Shown in pieces: positions 1 through 7,678 of a DNA stretch of 14,396 bases. The notes under the pieces are model-generated. The model searched no databases. It had not been told where the DNA came from and saw only the letters and a list, made by a program, of their open reading frames with translations. The translations under genes were made by a program, and so were the position numbers. Positions within the stretch are counted from its first letter, which is position 1. Each line of letters starts with the position of its first letter. This stretch comes from JBFYTX01 sp964442335 (GTDB lineage: Bacteria > Chloroflexota > Dehalococcoidia > Dehalococcoidales > RBG-16-60-22): positions 1 through 14,396 of the forward strand of contig CAYTZI010000043.1 of assembly GCA_964442335.1 (NCBI GenBank), written 5' to 3'.

Positions 1-52
1 TATTCATTTTATATCACTACCACCGTTAAATGTCAAGAAAATCTCTGAAAAA

Positions 53-81
53 TTTACTTCGCTAATTTTATCTGGTATACT
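53..81 (+). promoter_or_regulatory. Candidate sigma70 promoter of the GntR/PBP regulator
   Basis: TTTACT (53-58) and TATACT (76-81) are separated by 17 bp, and TGG directly before the second hexamer gives an extended -10. Transcription would start near 88, about 30 nt before the ATG at 119. A short dyad, CCCGG (90-94) and CCGGG (101-105) around GATAAT, sits at the predicted start and could be an operator for the regulator itself. The promoter is read by eye; the operator is speculative. Confidence 0.5.
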
Positions 82-118
82 TGCCGTATCCCGGGATAAT
101 CCGGGGAAAACGATAAAC

Positions 119-1270
119 ATGGATATCGAAGAGATAAAGGTCGACTTTCACTCTAACGTTCCTCTTTACCAGCAGATCGCCGAGCAGCTGCGCCGGCTCA
201 TCGCCACGGAACAGATAAAACCCGGTGACCGCCTGCCTTCAATCCGCCAGCTTTCCCAGAAGCTCAATATAAATCCCAACACGGTCTGCCGCGCCTATCT
301 CGAGCTGGAACAGGAGCAGATTTTAACATCGCGGCGGGGCGGCGGCACCAGCGTTAAGTCCAGCGATATCGTTCCGGATGTGCGGTCGGGACGCCAGAGA
401 AAGCTGCTGGAAAACATGAATGAAGATATCGTTAAGTCCCTCAGCCAGGGCTTCAGTCCCGAGGAGCTGGAAGCGGCCTTTTACCTGAGCCTGGAAAGGT
501 GGCGCGAAGAGAGGCATGTTGAATCCAGGGAACCGGCGGGCGCCGCGGCCGCGGCGCAGGAAAATAAAGTAATACGCATCGTCGGCAGCCACGACCTGGC
601 TTTGAATATACTTCTCGACCTGCTCCGGCAGCGCGTGGACGGACTGAAAACGGAAGTGACGCACGCCGGTAGCCTCGGGGGCCTTATCGCTTTGCAGGAG
701 GAGAGGGCGGACCTCGCCGGCACCCACCTGCTCGACGAAGAGACGGGGGAGTACAACTATCCTTACGTGAAAAGGGTCCTGCCGGGCAGGGAGCTGGCCA
801 TCGTTAATCTCTCCTTCCGCGTCCAGGGCCTAATGTTCGCCAAAGGGAACCCGCGCAAAGTCAGGGGACTGGTCGACCTGAAGCGGCCGGACATCGTGTT
901 CATAAATCGTCAGAAGGGCTCCGGGACGCGCGTGCTGCTCGACCTTCAGCTCAAGCGGCAGGGGATATCTCCCGATGATATCAAGGGCTACGACAATGAA
1001 ATGAACACCCATCTGGAAGTAGCCTCCAATATCGCTAAAGGCAGCGCCGACGTCGGTCTGGGCATAGAGGCGGCGGCCCTGAGCTGCGGGATTGCCTTCA
1101 TGCCGATGTTCCGTGAGAGGTACGACCTGGTGATACCTATGGCGAACTACCGCAGCCGGCTATTCGCCCCGATGCTGGAGATAATCGCCAGCGACGAGTT
1201 CAAGAAAATCGTCGATAAAGTCGGGGGTTACGATACCTCGCAGACGGGTGTAACCACGTTCCTGCCCTGA
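119..1270 (+). CDS. GntR-family regulator with PBP-like (molybdate-sensor type) domain
   Basis: This is a cytoplasmic transcription regulator of 383 aa. Residues about 12-80 form a GntR winged helix (PLYQQIAEQLRRLI, then PGDRLPSIRQLSQKLNINPNTV, split here by eye). A linker with an alanine run (141-146) follows. Residues about 152-360 form a periplasmic-binding-protein-like domain with GSHD (157-160), GSLGGL (184-189), GTHLLDEETGEYN (201-213), a GSGTR loop (267-271) and an NTHLEVA segment (296-302). Such PBP-like domains, when joined to a DNA-binding domain, are thought to sense molybdate or a related oxyanion. The gene converges on a molybdoenzyme operon, so control of molybdenum genes is a reasonable inference; its actual target is unknown and may lie left of the window. 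The ATG at 119 is preceded by a weak GGGGA. The short HTH half resembles the YtrA-type GntR proteins. Confidence 0.85.
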   Translation: MDIEEIKVDFHSNVPLYQQIAEQLRRLIATEQIKPGDRLPSIRQLSQKLNINPNTVCRAYLELEQEQILTSRRGGGTSVKSSDIVPDVRSGRQRKLLENMNEDIVKSLSQGFSPEELEAAFYLSLERWREERHVESREPAGAAAAAQENKVIRIVGSHDLALNILLDLLRQRVDGLKTEVTHAGSLGGLIALQEERADLAGTHLLDEETGEYNYPYVKRVLPGRELAIVNLSFRVQGLMFAKGNPRKVRGLVDLKRPDIVFINRQKGSGTRVLLDLQLKRQGISPDDIKGYDNEMNTHLEVASNIAKGSADVGLGIEAAALSCGIAFMPMFRERYDLVIPMANYRSRLFAPMLEIIASDEFKKIVDKVGGYDTSQTGVTTFLP

Positions 1271-1278
1271 AGAAAACT

Positions 1279-1296
1279 CCGAAATTCGAATTTCGG
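1279..1296 (-). terminator. 18-bp perfect palindrome between convergent genes, likely terminator
   Basis: CCGAAATTCGAATTTCGG is a perfect palindrome lying between the stop of the GntR regulator (1270) and the stop of the MocA-like gene (1316). Read on the minus strand it is followed by AGTTTTCTT, a weak U-tract, so it may end the oxidoreductase operon. It is less convincing in the plus direction. Directly adjacent is a TATTCG direct repeat (about 1297-1309), which gives the spacer a repeat-like character. Confidence 0.45.
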
Positions 1297-1315
1297 TATT
1301 CGATATTCGTATTTA

Positions 1316-1918
1316 CTATTTGCGCTCTTCGAACTGTTTCAGCAGCTCCTGGTAGTCTTCCGGCGTGTCTATATCGAAAAGTATAAAGCTGTCCCCGACC
1401 GGCACCGGCAGCGCCAGGCTTTCCTTCGACTCCAGTACCGCTTTCAGCGTGCCGTTTTCATTCCAGCCGGCAATGTCTCCGGCGAGCTCCGCCGGGATGA
1501 GCGGCGGGTGCCCCCTTCTCCCCCCGAACACCGGGTAGATGATTCTGCCGGGATTTTCGCCGGCGGCCTCCATCAACCTCCGGATGGTGCCCCGCCTCAC
1601 CAGCGGGATGTCCACCGGCAGGATAAAAAATGCCTGATAGCCCGGCGGCAAAGCGCGTACGCCCGCCTGTACCGAGCTGAACATGCCCCGCTCGTACTCC
1701 GCGTTGCGGACGATGGTGACGGCCGGGTTTTTCACGGCCGCGACAATGTCAACGTGGCGGTAGCCGGCTACCAGGAAAACGTCGACCCCCGTTTTAAAAA
1801 AAGTATCGATGACATGGTCGATAACCGTGCCTTCGCCGAGCGGGAGGAGCGGTTTGAACTGCTTCATGCGGGTAGAGAGGCCGCCCGCCAGGACAAGCGC
1901 CGCGTAGCGAGCTTTCAT
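1316..1918 (-). CDS. MocA/MobA-like molybdopterin nucleotidyltransferase
   Basis: This 200-aa protein is a cytoplasmic NTP transferase of the MobA-like family. Members such as MocA transfer CMP to molybdopterin to make the MCD cofactor used by xanthine-oxidase-family enzymes. Visible motifs are the nucleotide-binding loop LAGGLSTRM..FKPLLPL (10-27), NAEYERGMFSSVQAG (72-86), the metal-binding PVDIPLV (101-107), GRRGHPPLI (133-141) and DIDTPEDY (182-189). Its length is normal for the family. The ATG at 1918 overlaps the TGA of xdhC (ATGA, 1915-1918), so the two are probably translationally coupled. Being the third gene behind an aldehyde oxidoreductase supports the cytidylyltransferase role, but the choice between CTP and GTP is inferred from context rather than proven by a residue. 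Confidence 0.85.
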   Translation of the reverse strand: MKARYAALVLAGGLSTRMKQFKPLLPLGEGTVIDHVIDTFFKTGVDVFLVAGYRHVDIVAAVKNPAVTIVRNAEYERGMFSSVQAGVRALPPGYQAFFILPVDIPLVRRGTIRRLMEAAGENPGRIIYPVFGGRRGHPPLIPAELAGDIAGWNENGTLKAVLESKESLALPVPVGDSFILFDIDTPEDYQELLKQFEERK

Positions 1919-2961
1919 GCCCTTTGCTGGCTCCGCACCTGGATCAGCTCCGCCACGATGCTCACGGCTATTTCTTCAGGCGTTTCACCCCCGATATTGA
2001 CGCCGATGGGGGAGTGCACCTGTTCCAGCCGCTCTTTTTTAACGCCCTGCGCCGCCAGGTAGGCGTAGATGGCGTCCCTTTTCTTTCGACTGCTTATCAT
2101 GCCGATGTATCCCGCGCTTGTCTTCAGGGACTGCTCGAGCACTTCGCGGTCGTACTGGTGGCCGCGCGTGACGATAACGATGAAGGAGTCCTCATCTATC
2201 TCCAGCTCTTCGAAGGCCCGGTTGAAGTCGCGGATAACGCGTGTTTCGTTTGCCTCCGGGAACCGTTCCGCGCTAGCGAACTCCTGCCGGTCGTCGATGA
2301 CCACCACCCGGAACCCCACCAGCGCCGCCAGATGAGCGGTGGGCACCGCCACATGCCCCGCCCCGAAGCAGTACAGCGTCTTCAGCCGGCGTATCCTGTC
2401 CACCATCACCCGCGTGTCCCCCAGCGGAAGGACGGCCGTGTCGGAAATGTTGTGAAGCTCGGGTTTCACTTTTTCGATACCCGGCATGGGAAACAGGGTT
2501 TCGCCGTCGGAATACATGAGGTTATGCCCCGGTACCTCTAAGTTATCGCCTTCACCTTTCAGGTGCGTTAAAAGGTAAAACTCTTTACCGCTCCGGACGG
2601 CGTCCAGCCACCGCCGGGACAGCTCGCGGTTTTCCGCCGTTGGCGCGAGATAGTCCAGCAATATCTCGGCGCTGCCGCCGCATATCATGCCGGGGGCGGT
2701 GACGTTCTTGCCGGAAAGCTCGTAAGAAAGTATCGCCGGCTTCCCGTTCCCAAGGACCGCCCGGGCCTTTTGTATCGCGTCGGCTTCAAGTAGACTGCCC
2801 CCGATCGTCCCGTAGCATTTCCCGTCCGCCGCCACTGCCATTTTCGTGCCGATGCGGCGGGGTGTAGAACCCTCAAGGTTCATTACGGACACCAGGACAA
2901 GTGGTTGTCCCGCTTCAAGCTGCTCGCAGGCTATTTTCGCAAGAAATTCAATCTCGTTCAT
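1915..2961 (-). CDS. xdhC: XdhC/CoxI-family molybdoenzyme maturation factor
   Basis: This is a 348-aa protein of the XdhC family, which binds the molybdenum cofactor, protects it and helps deliver the sulfurated form to xanthine-oxidase-type apoenzymes. The N-terminal XdhC_CoxI domain shows EGSTPR (30-35), GTIGGS (51-56) and GMICGG (91-96). The C-terminal Rossmann domain shows FGAGHVA (199-205), DDR (223-225), TRGHQYD (265-271), YIGMISSRKK (285-294) and HSPIG (316-320). The frame also opens at a TTG at 2979, but that codon lies inside the U-tract of the terminator that follows the oxidoreductase gene, and the protein MNEIEF... from the ATG at 2961 fits family N-termini. The Shine-Dalgarno for the ATG is poor (AGGGA too close). 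Coupling to the upstream gene is broken by that terminator. Confidence 0.9.
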   Translation of the reverse strand: MNEIEFLAKIACEQLEAGQPLVLVSVMNLEGSTPRRIGTKMAVAADGKCYGTIGGSLLEADAIQKARAVLGNGKPAILSYELSGKNVTAPGMICGGSAEILLDYLAPTAENRELSRRWLDAVRSGKEFYLLTHLKGEGDNLEVPGHNLMYSDGETLFPMPGIEKVKPELHNISDTAVLPLGDTRVMVDRIRRLKTLYCFGAGHVAVPTAHLAALVGFRVVVIDDRQEFASAERFPEANETRVIRDFNRAFEELEIDEDSFIVIVTRGHQYDREVLEQSLKTSAGYIGMISSRKKRDAIYAYLAAQGVKKERLEQVHSPIGVNIGGETPEEIAVSIVAELIQVRSQQRA

Positions 2962-2977
2962 TTCCCTGGGGGGGTGC

Positions 2978-3022
2978 AAAAACTGGAGCCGGCAGGCCCT
3001 GTTTTAGAAAACCTGCCGGCTC
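2978..3022 (-). terminator. Rho-independent terminator/attenuator between aldehyde oxidoreductase and xdhC
   Basis: GAGCCGGCAGG (2986-2996) and CCTGCCGGCTC (3012-3022) form a perfect 11-bp GC-rich stem with a 15-nt loop. On the minus strand the stem is followed by CAG and then five T (2982-2978). It lies 12 nt after the oxidoreductase stop and just ahead of xdhC. No separate promoter for xdhC-mocA is evident, so partial readthrough would deliver less maturase than enzyme. Confidence 0.85.
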
Positions 3023-3034
3023 TCTATATCCGGC

Positions 3035-5686
3035 CTATTTTGCTTTCAGCGCCGCCTTGACTTTTTCGGGGGTGGCCGGCAGGTTATATATCCTGGCGCC
3101 GCAGGCGCTATAGATAGCGTTAGTAACTGCCGGCGCGGTGGATACCATCGTCATCTCGCCGATGCCGGTGGAGCCCAGCGTGCCCCTGGTGCGCGGCGTT
3201 TCGCGCTTGATAAACTCGACTTTGAAGGAATCGTTGATGGTGGGGAACTTAAAGGTAATCCAGTCCTTGGTCTTGCCCAGGATGAACTCCTCCCGCAGGG
3301 CGTAGCCGATTCCCTGGTCCATGCCTCCCTCGAGCTGGCCTTCCAGGTTCTGCGGGTGGATAATGGGTCCGGCATCGACGGCGGTGGTCATTTTAAGCAC
3401 CCTGGTCTCGCCGGTCTCCGTATTGACCTCGACCTCCGCCATCTGGATGTTATGCACCTGGGAATCGAAGGAGTCCGTCTGGCCGGTCTTGGGGTCGAGC
3501 TTGTCCTGGCCGGCAATCTGCTTTACGCCTTCGAAGCGGGTGGGTTTGCCGGCTGCCTTGAGGCCGGCATAGGTCTTGGAGCCCGCTTCCTTCATGGCTT
3601 TGGCCATTTTTTCCAGTCCGTTCACCAGGGCGCCGCCGCTCATATAGGTCTGGCGGCTGCCGGCGGAGGGACCCGACGCTACGGTCTTATCGGTATCGCG
3701 TGTGTAGAGCTTTATCTTTTCCAGCGGCAGGCCGAGCACCTGCGCCGCCAGCTGTGAAAGCATGGAGTCGTTGCCCTCGCCGGGGTCGGCGATGGCGGCG
3801 TAAATGGTGACGGTATCGTCCGGGTTTATCTCTACCGAGTTATGGGCGCTGTCGCCCGCTTCGGCGATGCCGAAAGACATGCAGGCGATGCCCACGCCGC
3901 GCTTTATCTTGCCGCCCTTTTTATTGAACTCCGCGGCCTCTTTCTTAGCTCGCTCGAAGTGCGGCCGGATGTCGTCGCAGAGCTCCGGGAAACTGGTCTG
4001 GTCGATGGGCGCCCCCGTGGAGCGGGTCTGCCCCGGTTTCAGGGCGTTCTTCTTGCGGAACTCAAGTGGGTCGATGCCTGCCTTCTCGGCCAGCATGTCC
4101 ATCAGGGACTCCAGGGCGAACATGACCTGGGGCGGTCCGGCCCCTCGCGCCGCCCCACCGCTGCCGTTATTGGTATAGGCCATCTTCCCGTAAGCGTAAA
4201 CGTTGGGTATATTGTACGAGCCGCTCAACATGTGCAGGGCACGCCCCGGCATGATGGGCCCCAGCAGGAAGTAGGCGCCCTTGTTGAGCATGAACTCGTT
4301 GGAGTAGGCGGTGAGATTGCCCTTGGCGTCGGCGGCCAGCTTGGTCTTCATCGCGAAGGGATGGCGCTTGGAGGTAATGTTCATCGACTCTGCGATGCTG
4401 GGAACATAGCGAATGGGACACCTGAAATGGATGGCGGCCGCGGCGGCGATGCACTCGGAGCTCATCGTGGCTTTGATACCGAATTGGCCGCCGCTGTACG
4501 CCTCGATATAGCGGACCTTGTCCCATCCGACGGCCTCTTTAATCTGTCCGGCATGTTCGTGGATATTAATGCTCCGGCCGATGACGACCAGCTCGTCGCC
4601 TTCGAAATAGCAGAAACAGTTCTCTGGCTCCAGTGGCGCCTGGTGGTTCATCTGCGTCGAGAAGTCCCCGCCCACCGTGTAAGCTGCCTCTTTAAACCCT
4701 TTTTCGGCGTCGCCTTTTATTTGCGGCTGCTGCCAGCATAGATTGGGCGAATGGGGGTGAATCTGGACGGCTCCCGGCGCCAGGGCCTCTTCTGGCGTCA
4801 GCATGACTTTCAGTTTTTCGTAGGTAACTTTAACCGCGGCGGCGGCCGCCCGGGCCTGTTCCCTGGTCTTGGCGGCGACGATGGCCACCGGGTCGCCGTA
4901 AGCCCTGACCTTGTCATCGCAGAGCACGGGCCAGTCGGGGGCGAAGATGCGGATACGGTTGGTACCCTTGATATCTTCCGCCGTCATCACGCCAACGACG
5001 CCCGGCATTTTCTTCGCCGCGGAGGCGTCGATGGACTTTATGATGGCGTGGAACTCGGTGCTGTGCACCGCCGCGATGTCCAGCATGCCGTCCATCTTAT
5101 AGTCGGCGCTGAACTTCGCCACTCCGCAGGCTTTTATCATGGCCGAAGGCCGCGGGTGCGATACCCCTATCATCTTCTTTTTGTCGATGGCGCCGCGTAC
5201 CTTCGCCGGCGTGGTCTCGCCGCGCAGGAACTTACCCGCCAGTCTGACCGCGTCGATGATTTTCACATAGCCGGTGCAGCGGCAAAGGTTCCTGGCCAGG
5301 GCTTTCTTAATCGCCGCGTCATCGGGGTCGGGGTTCTGGTCGAGGAGGGCTTTGGTGGCCATAATCATCCCCGGCGTGCAGTAGCCGCACTGGATGGCCC
5401 CGGAGAGCACGTAGGCTTCCTGGATGAGGTGCGGGTTCTCCGGCGTGCCCAGGCCTTCCACGGTAATGACGTCCGCCCCTTCGAGGTCGACCACTTTTTT
5501 CAGGCAGGAACGGGTGGCTTTGCCGTCGACGATTACGGTGCATGCCCCGCACTGTCCCTTGCGGTCGCACGACTGCTTGGTGCCGGTGAGTCCGAGTTGC
5601 TCCCTGAGCAAATCGAGCAGCACCAGGTCCGGCCCGGCTTCCACTTTCCGCTTGACCCCATTAACTGTCAAGGTCACTTTTTTCAC
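3035..5686 (-). CDS. Mop-type molybdenum aldehyde oxidoreductase (fused [2Fe-2S] and Moco subunits)
   Basis: This 883-aa enzyme of the xanthine oxidase family probably oxidises an aldehyde to a carboxylate in the cytoplasm, passing electrons through two [2Fe-2S] clusters with no FAD domain. Residues 1-75 are a plant-type ferredoxin domain with C40, C46, C49 and C61. Residues about 85-150 hold the second cluster, with C100, C103, C135 and C137. Residues about 180-883 are the molybdopterin part, with GGQFG (399-403), the GAARGAGPPQ loop (511-520, R514) and the catalytic glutamate E844 in GIGE. Order, spacing and length match Desulfovibrio gigas Mop (907 aa). The start is GTG at 5686, preceded by AGGGGGG seven bases upstream; the nearby ATG (5691) reads into a stop after two codons. 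The real substrate is not shown by sequence; other hydroxylases of the family remain possible. Confidence 0.9.
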   Translation of the reverse strand: MKKVTLTVNGVKRKVEAGPDLVLLDLLREQLGLTGTKQSCDRKGQCGACTVIVDGKATRSCLKKVVDLEGADVITVEGLGTPENPHLIQEAYVLSGAIQCGYCTPGMIMATKALLDQNPDPDDAAIKKALARNLCRCTGYVKIIDAVRLAGKFLRGETTPAKVRGAIDKKKMIGVSHPRPSAMIKACGVAKFSADYKMDGMLDIAAVHSTEFHAIIKSIDASAAKKMPGVVGVMTAEDIKGTNRIRIFAPDWPVLCDDKVRAYGDPVAIVAAKTREQARAAAAAVKVTYEKLKVMLTPEEALAPGAVQIHPHSPNLCWQQPQIKGDAEKGFKEAAYTVGGDFSTQMNHQAPLEPENCFCYFEGDELVVIGRSINIHEHAGQIKEAVGWDKVRYIEAYSGGQFGIKATMSSECIAAAAAIHFRCPIRYVPSIAESMNITSKRHPFAMKTKLAADAKGNLTAYSNEFMLNKGAYFLLGPIMPGRALHMLSGSYNIPNVYAYGKMAYTNNGSGGAARGAGPPQVMFALESLMDMLAEKAGIDPLEFRKKNALKPGQTRSTGAPIDQTSFPELCDDIRPHFERAKKEAAEFNKKGGKIKRGVGIACMSFGIAEAGDSAHNSVEINPDDTVTIYAAIADPGEGNDSMLSQLAAQVLGLPLEKIKLYTRDTDKTVASGPSAGSRQTYMSGGALVNGLEKMAKAMKEAGSKTYAGLKAAGKPTRFEGVKQIAGQDKLDPKTGQTDSFDSQVHNIQMAEVEVNTETGETRVLKMTTAVDAGPIIHPQNLEGQLEGGMDQGIGYALREEFILGKTKDWITFKFPTINDSFKVEFIKRETPRTRGTLGSTGIGEMTMVSTAPAVTNAIYSACGARIYNLPATPEKVKAALKAK

Positions 5687-5753
5687 TTCATTGCCCCCCT
5701 TATTTTATATTTAGAATGAAATTTGTATTAGGATGGGTAAGACATTTTCTCAT

Positions 5754-5782
5754 AAAATATCATTTATGGTATTTTTTGTCAA
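5754..5782 (-). promoter_or_regulatory. Strong sigma70-type promoter of the aldehyde oxidoreductase operon
   Basis: Read on the minus strand, a perfect TTGACA (5782-5777) is followed after 17 bp by TATTTT (5759-5754), with TGA immediately before it giving an extended -10. Transcription would start near 5747, leaving an AT-rich leader of about 60 nt before the GTG at 5686. The -35 box begins directly after the stop codon of the truncated aminotransferase remnant. Confidence 0.7.
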
Positions 5783-5905
5783 TTAACCCGGCCGGGGCAC
5801 GAGCGTGGTGCAGGCGTTATCGAGGTAGATGGGAGGCTTTCCGTTCCGTTCGGCCGCCAGCGATGGAAAATCCCTGCGGATTTTTTCTATCAGGTTTTCG
5901 TCCAT
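5783..5905 (-). pseudogene. 5' remnant of a class V aminotransferase (cysteine-desulfurase-like), 40 codons
   Basis: From the ATG at 5905 the minus strand reads 40 codons beginning MDENLIEKIRRDFPSL and containing NGKPPIYLDNACTTLVPRPG, followed by TAA. The block 'I R x D F P x L ... NGKPxxYLDNAxTT' is the signature N-terminus of class V PLP-dependent aminotransferases such as SufS/NifS-like cysteine desulfurases, normally about 400 aa. Everything after the first 40 residues is missing, including the PLP lysine, so the fragment cannot be an active enzyme. The frame is clean and its start is retained, with only a weak GAAAG upstream. It ends exactly where the oxidoreductase promoter begins, which suggests a deletion or insertion joint. 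It could still be a short expressed peptide, but a gene relic is the simpler reading. Confidence 0.75.
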
Positions 5906-5922
5906 CGCTTTCTAATATATTA

Positions 5923-5939
5923 TATTGGTCATGCCAATA
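5923..5939. repeat. 17-bp operator-like dyad upstream of the aminotransferase remnant
   Basis: TATTGG (5923-5928) and CCAATA (5934-5939) are perfect inverted repeats around TCATG. The dyad lies between the feoB stop (5972) and the remnant's ATG (5905), next to AT-rich sequence with TATAAT-like hexamers on the minus strand. It may be the leftover operator or promoter of the lost aminotransferase gene. No regulator can be assigned. Confidence 0.35.
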
Positions 5940-5971
5940 CAACAGGGACGGACGCAGGACCCGACTTGATT

Positions 5972-7678
5972 TTACAAAATAAGATTTAAAAGTCCCCCCA
6001 CCACCAGCGCCGACAGAATCATTATCGCGACCGATTTAAGCAGGTTCAGCAGGCCCAGTTCCCTCAGGAGAACAACGAAGGTGGCGACACAGGGGAAGAA
6101 CATGGACAGCACCACGCTGCCCACCACCAGCTGCCCGCTGGTAAGGGCCAGCGGCGCCAGCATGCCTACCGCCACATCCTTCCGCAGAAAACCTATGGCG
6201 ATGGCGGTAACCGCTTCCTTGGGTAGACCGAAAATCCCGGTCACCACCGGCGCGGTGAAGTTGGCGATGGCTTCAAAAACGCCTAACGAGTGCAGGATAT
6301 TAATCACGAATATGGCCCCGAGAATCAAAGGCAGCGCTTCTTTCAGGAAGCCGTATGTCCTCATCCAGAGCTTTTGCAGGCTGGTCCGCCAGGGCGGCAG
6401 CCGGTAGGGGGGAATCTCAATCAAAAGCTCAGGAGTAAAACCCCTTACCGCCAGGCGCATGATTATCCCCAGGACTATCCAGACGGCGAAAAGTGTACCG
6501 TAGACCATTGCCACGTACTGCCAGCCACGCGCGCCCACCAGGCCGAAAATCATTGCCTGTAATGCGGCGCAGGGCACGGCGATGGAGATTAAGGTGGCCG
6601 CGATAAACCGCTCCCGTTTACTTTCAAGGATTCTGGTGGCCATGACCGCCGGTACGTTGCAGCCGAACCCGAGCAGGGTGGGGATGATGGCGTAGCCGTG
6701 CAGTCCCACCCTGTGCATGACGGTGTCCATCAGCACCGCAAGACGCGGCAGGTATCCGGTATCCTCGAGCAGGCCGAGTATCAGGTAGAAAGAAACGATA
6801 TACGGCAGCACCATGGCGAAAGGAACGTATAGGCCGCTGGAAAGCAGCCCGAACGATTGCACGAAGTCGATGTTGCCGTTAATCAGGCTGCCTATCAGGA
6901 CGGTATGAAGGAATCCCCCGCCCCCCAGTAAATCGCTGAGGCGGTCCAGTACCGGCAGCCAGAGGTTATTGAACAGCGGGTCGAACACGTAGCCGATGAG
7001 GCTTTCGCCGATGAACCGGACTACTATGAACGAGGCGGCGAGCACGACCAGGGCGATAAGACCCCCGGAAATCGGGCGGACGGTGGCGTCCGACAGCCGC
7101 TCGCGCCAGGTATGGTGCCGGTGAGAGACGCGCTGGACCTGCTCGATGATGCCGCCGACGGCGGCCCAGCGCTCGTCATGGGTGCGCACCGGCGTGTCCG
7201 GCGATACCGCCTTCGGCAGGCTCTCCACGAGCTCTTTTATCCCCTCGCCGGTCGTTGCTACGGTGGGAACAACCGGCACGCCCACCATCTCCCTCAGCTT
7301 ATCCAGGTCAATATCTATCCCCTGGTGCCGGGTGTCGTCCCACATGTTCAGGGCGACCACCATCGGGATTTTTTGCTCCAGGAGCTGTAGGGTTAAATAG
7401 AGGTTCCTCTCAAGGTTGGTCGCGTTGACGACATTTATAACCACGTCCCCCGTTTCGAGCATCTGCCTGGCGACCTCTTCGGCTTCGCTGGTCGGCTCCA
7501 GGGTGTAGGTGCCGGGCACATCGATTACCTCAGCCTGCTCGTCGCCCACCTTCATTTGTCCGTGGGTGTAGCTTACCGTGGTCCCCGGGTAATTGGAGGT
7601 AATCACGCGCACGCCGGTCAGACGCGAGAAGATAACGCTCTTACCGACGTTGGGGTTCCCCATCAAGAGGACTTTCAT
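5972..7678 (-). CDS. feoB: FeoB ferrous iron transporter, short form
   Basis: FeoB is an inner-membrane Fe(II) importer with a cytoplasmic GTPase domain. The G motifs are clear: GNPNVGKS (7-14), the YPGTTV switch (30-35), DVPG (53-56), NMWD (111-114) and ATTGEG (141-146). A shortened cytosolic spacer (about 160-200) leads into hydrophobic segments from about 203 to 568. Conserved gate features are GFGCNVPA (337-344), a VPC motif (368-370), GFLRKDVAV (496-504) and PCVATFVV (529-536). At 568 aa it is well below the usual 650-770 aa; the linker and loops are reduced but both gate halves are present, so it looks intact rather than truncated. The ATG overlaps the feoA stop (ATGA, 7675-7678), so translation is coupled. 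Regulation is probably by Fur through the shared fur-feoA-feoB transcript. Confidence 0.93.
   Translation of the reverse strand: MKVLLMGNPNVGKSVIFSRLTGVRVITSNYPGTTVSYTHGQMKVGDEQAEVIDVPGTYTLEPTSEAEEVARQMLETGDVVINVVNATNLERNLYLTLQLLEQKIPMVVALNMWDDTRHQGIDIDLDKLREMVGVPVVPTVATTGEGIKELVESLPKAVSPDTPVRTHDERWAAVGGIIEQVQRVSHRHHTWRERLSDATVRPISGGLIALVVLAASFIVVRFIGESLIGYVFDPLFNNLWLPVLDRLSDLLGGGGFLHTVLIGSLINGNIDFVQSFGLLSSGLYVPFAMVLPYIVSFYLILGLLEDTGYLPRLAVLMDTVMHRVGLHGYAIIPTLLGFGCNVPAVMATRILESKRERFIAATLISIAVPCAALQAMIFGLVGARGWQYVAMVYGTLFAVWIVLGIIMRLAVRGFTPELLIEIPPYRLPPWRTSLQKLWMRTYGFLKEALPLILGAIFVINILHSLGVFEAIANFTAPVVTGIFGLPKEAVTAIAIGFLRKDVAVGMLAPLALTSGQLVVGSVVLSMFFPCVATFVVLLRELGLLNLLKSVAIMILSALVVGGLLNLIL

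Noticed and set aside
1924..2541. Plus-strand frames opposite xdhC and the MocA-like gene
   Set aside because: Shadow frames over two well-supported minus-strand genes with intact motifs.
2962..2979. TTG start giving xdhC six extra residues
   Set aside because: The TTG lies in the U-tract of the terminator following the oxidoreductase gene and lacks a ribosome-binding site; the ATG at 2961 fits the family.
3842..5719. Long plus-strand open frames (299 and 322 codons) opposite the aldehyde oxidoreductase gene
   Set aside because: They are antisense to a protein with all cofactor and catalytic motifs in place; their translations have no recognisable domain and follow from high GC in the codons of the real gene.
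5716..5982. 88-codon plus-strand frame in the feoB-oxidoreductase gap
   Set aside because: The minus strand of the same stretch carries the recognisable aminotransferase N-terminus and a strong promoter; the plus frame has no family resemblance.
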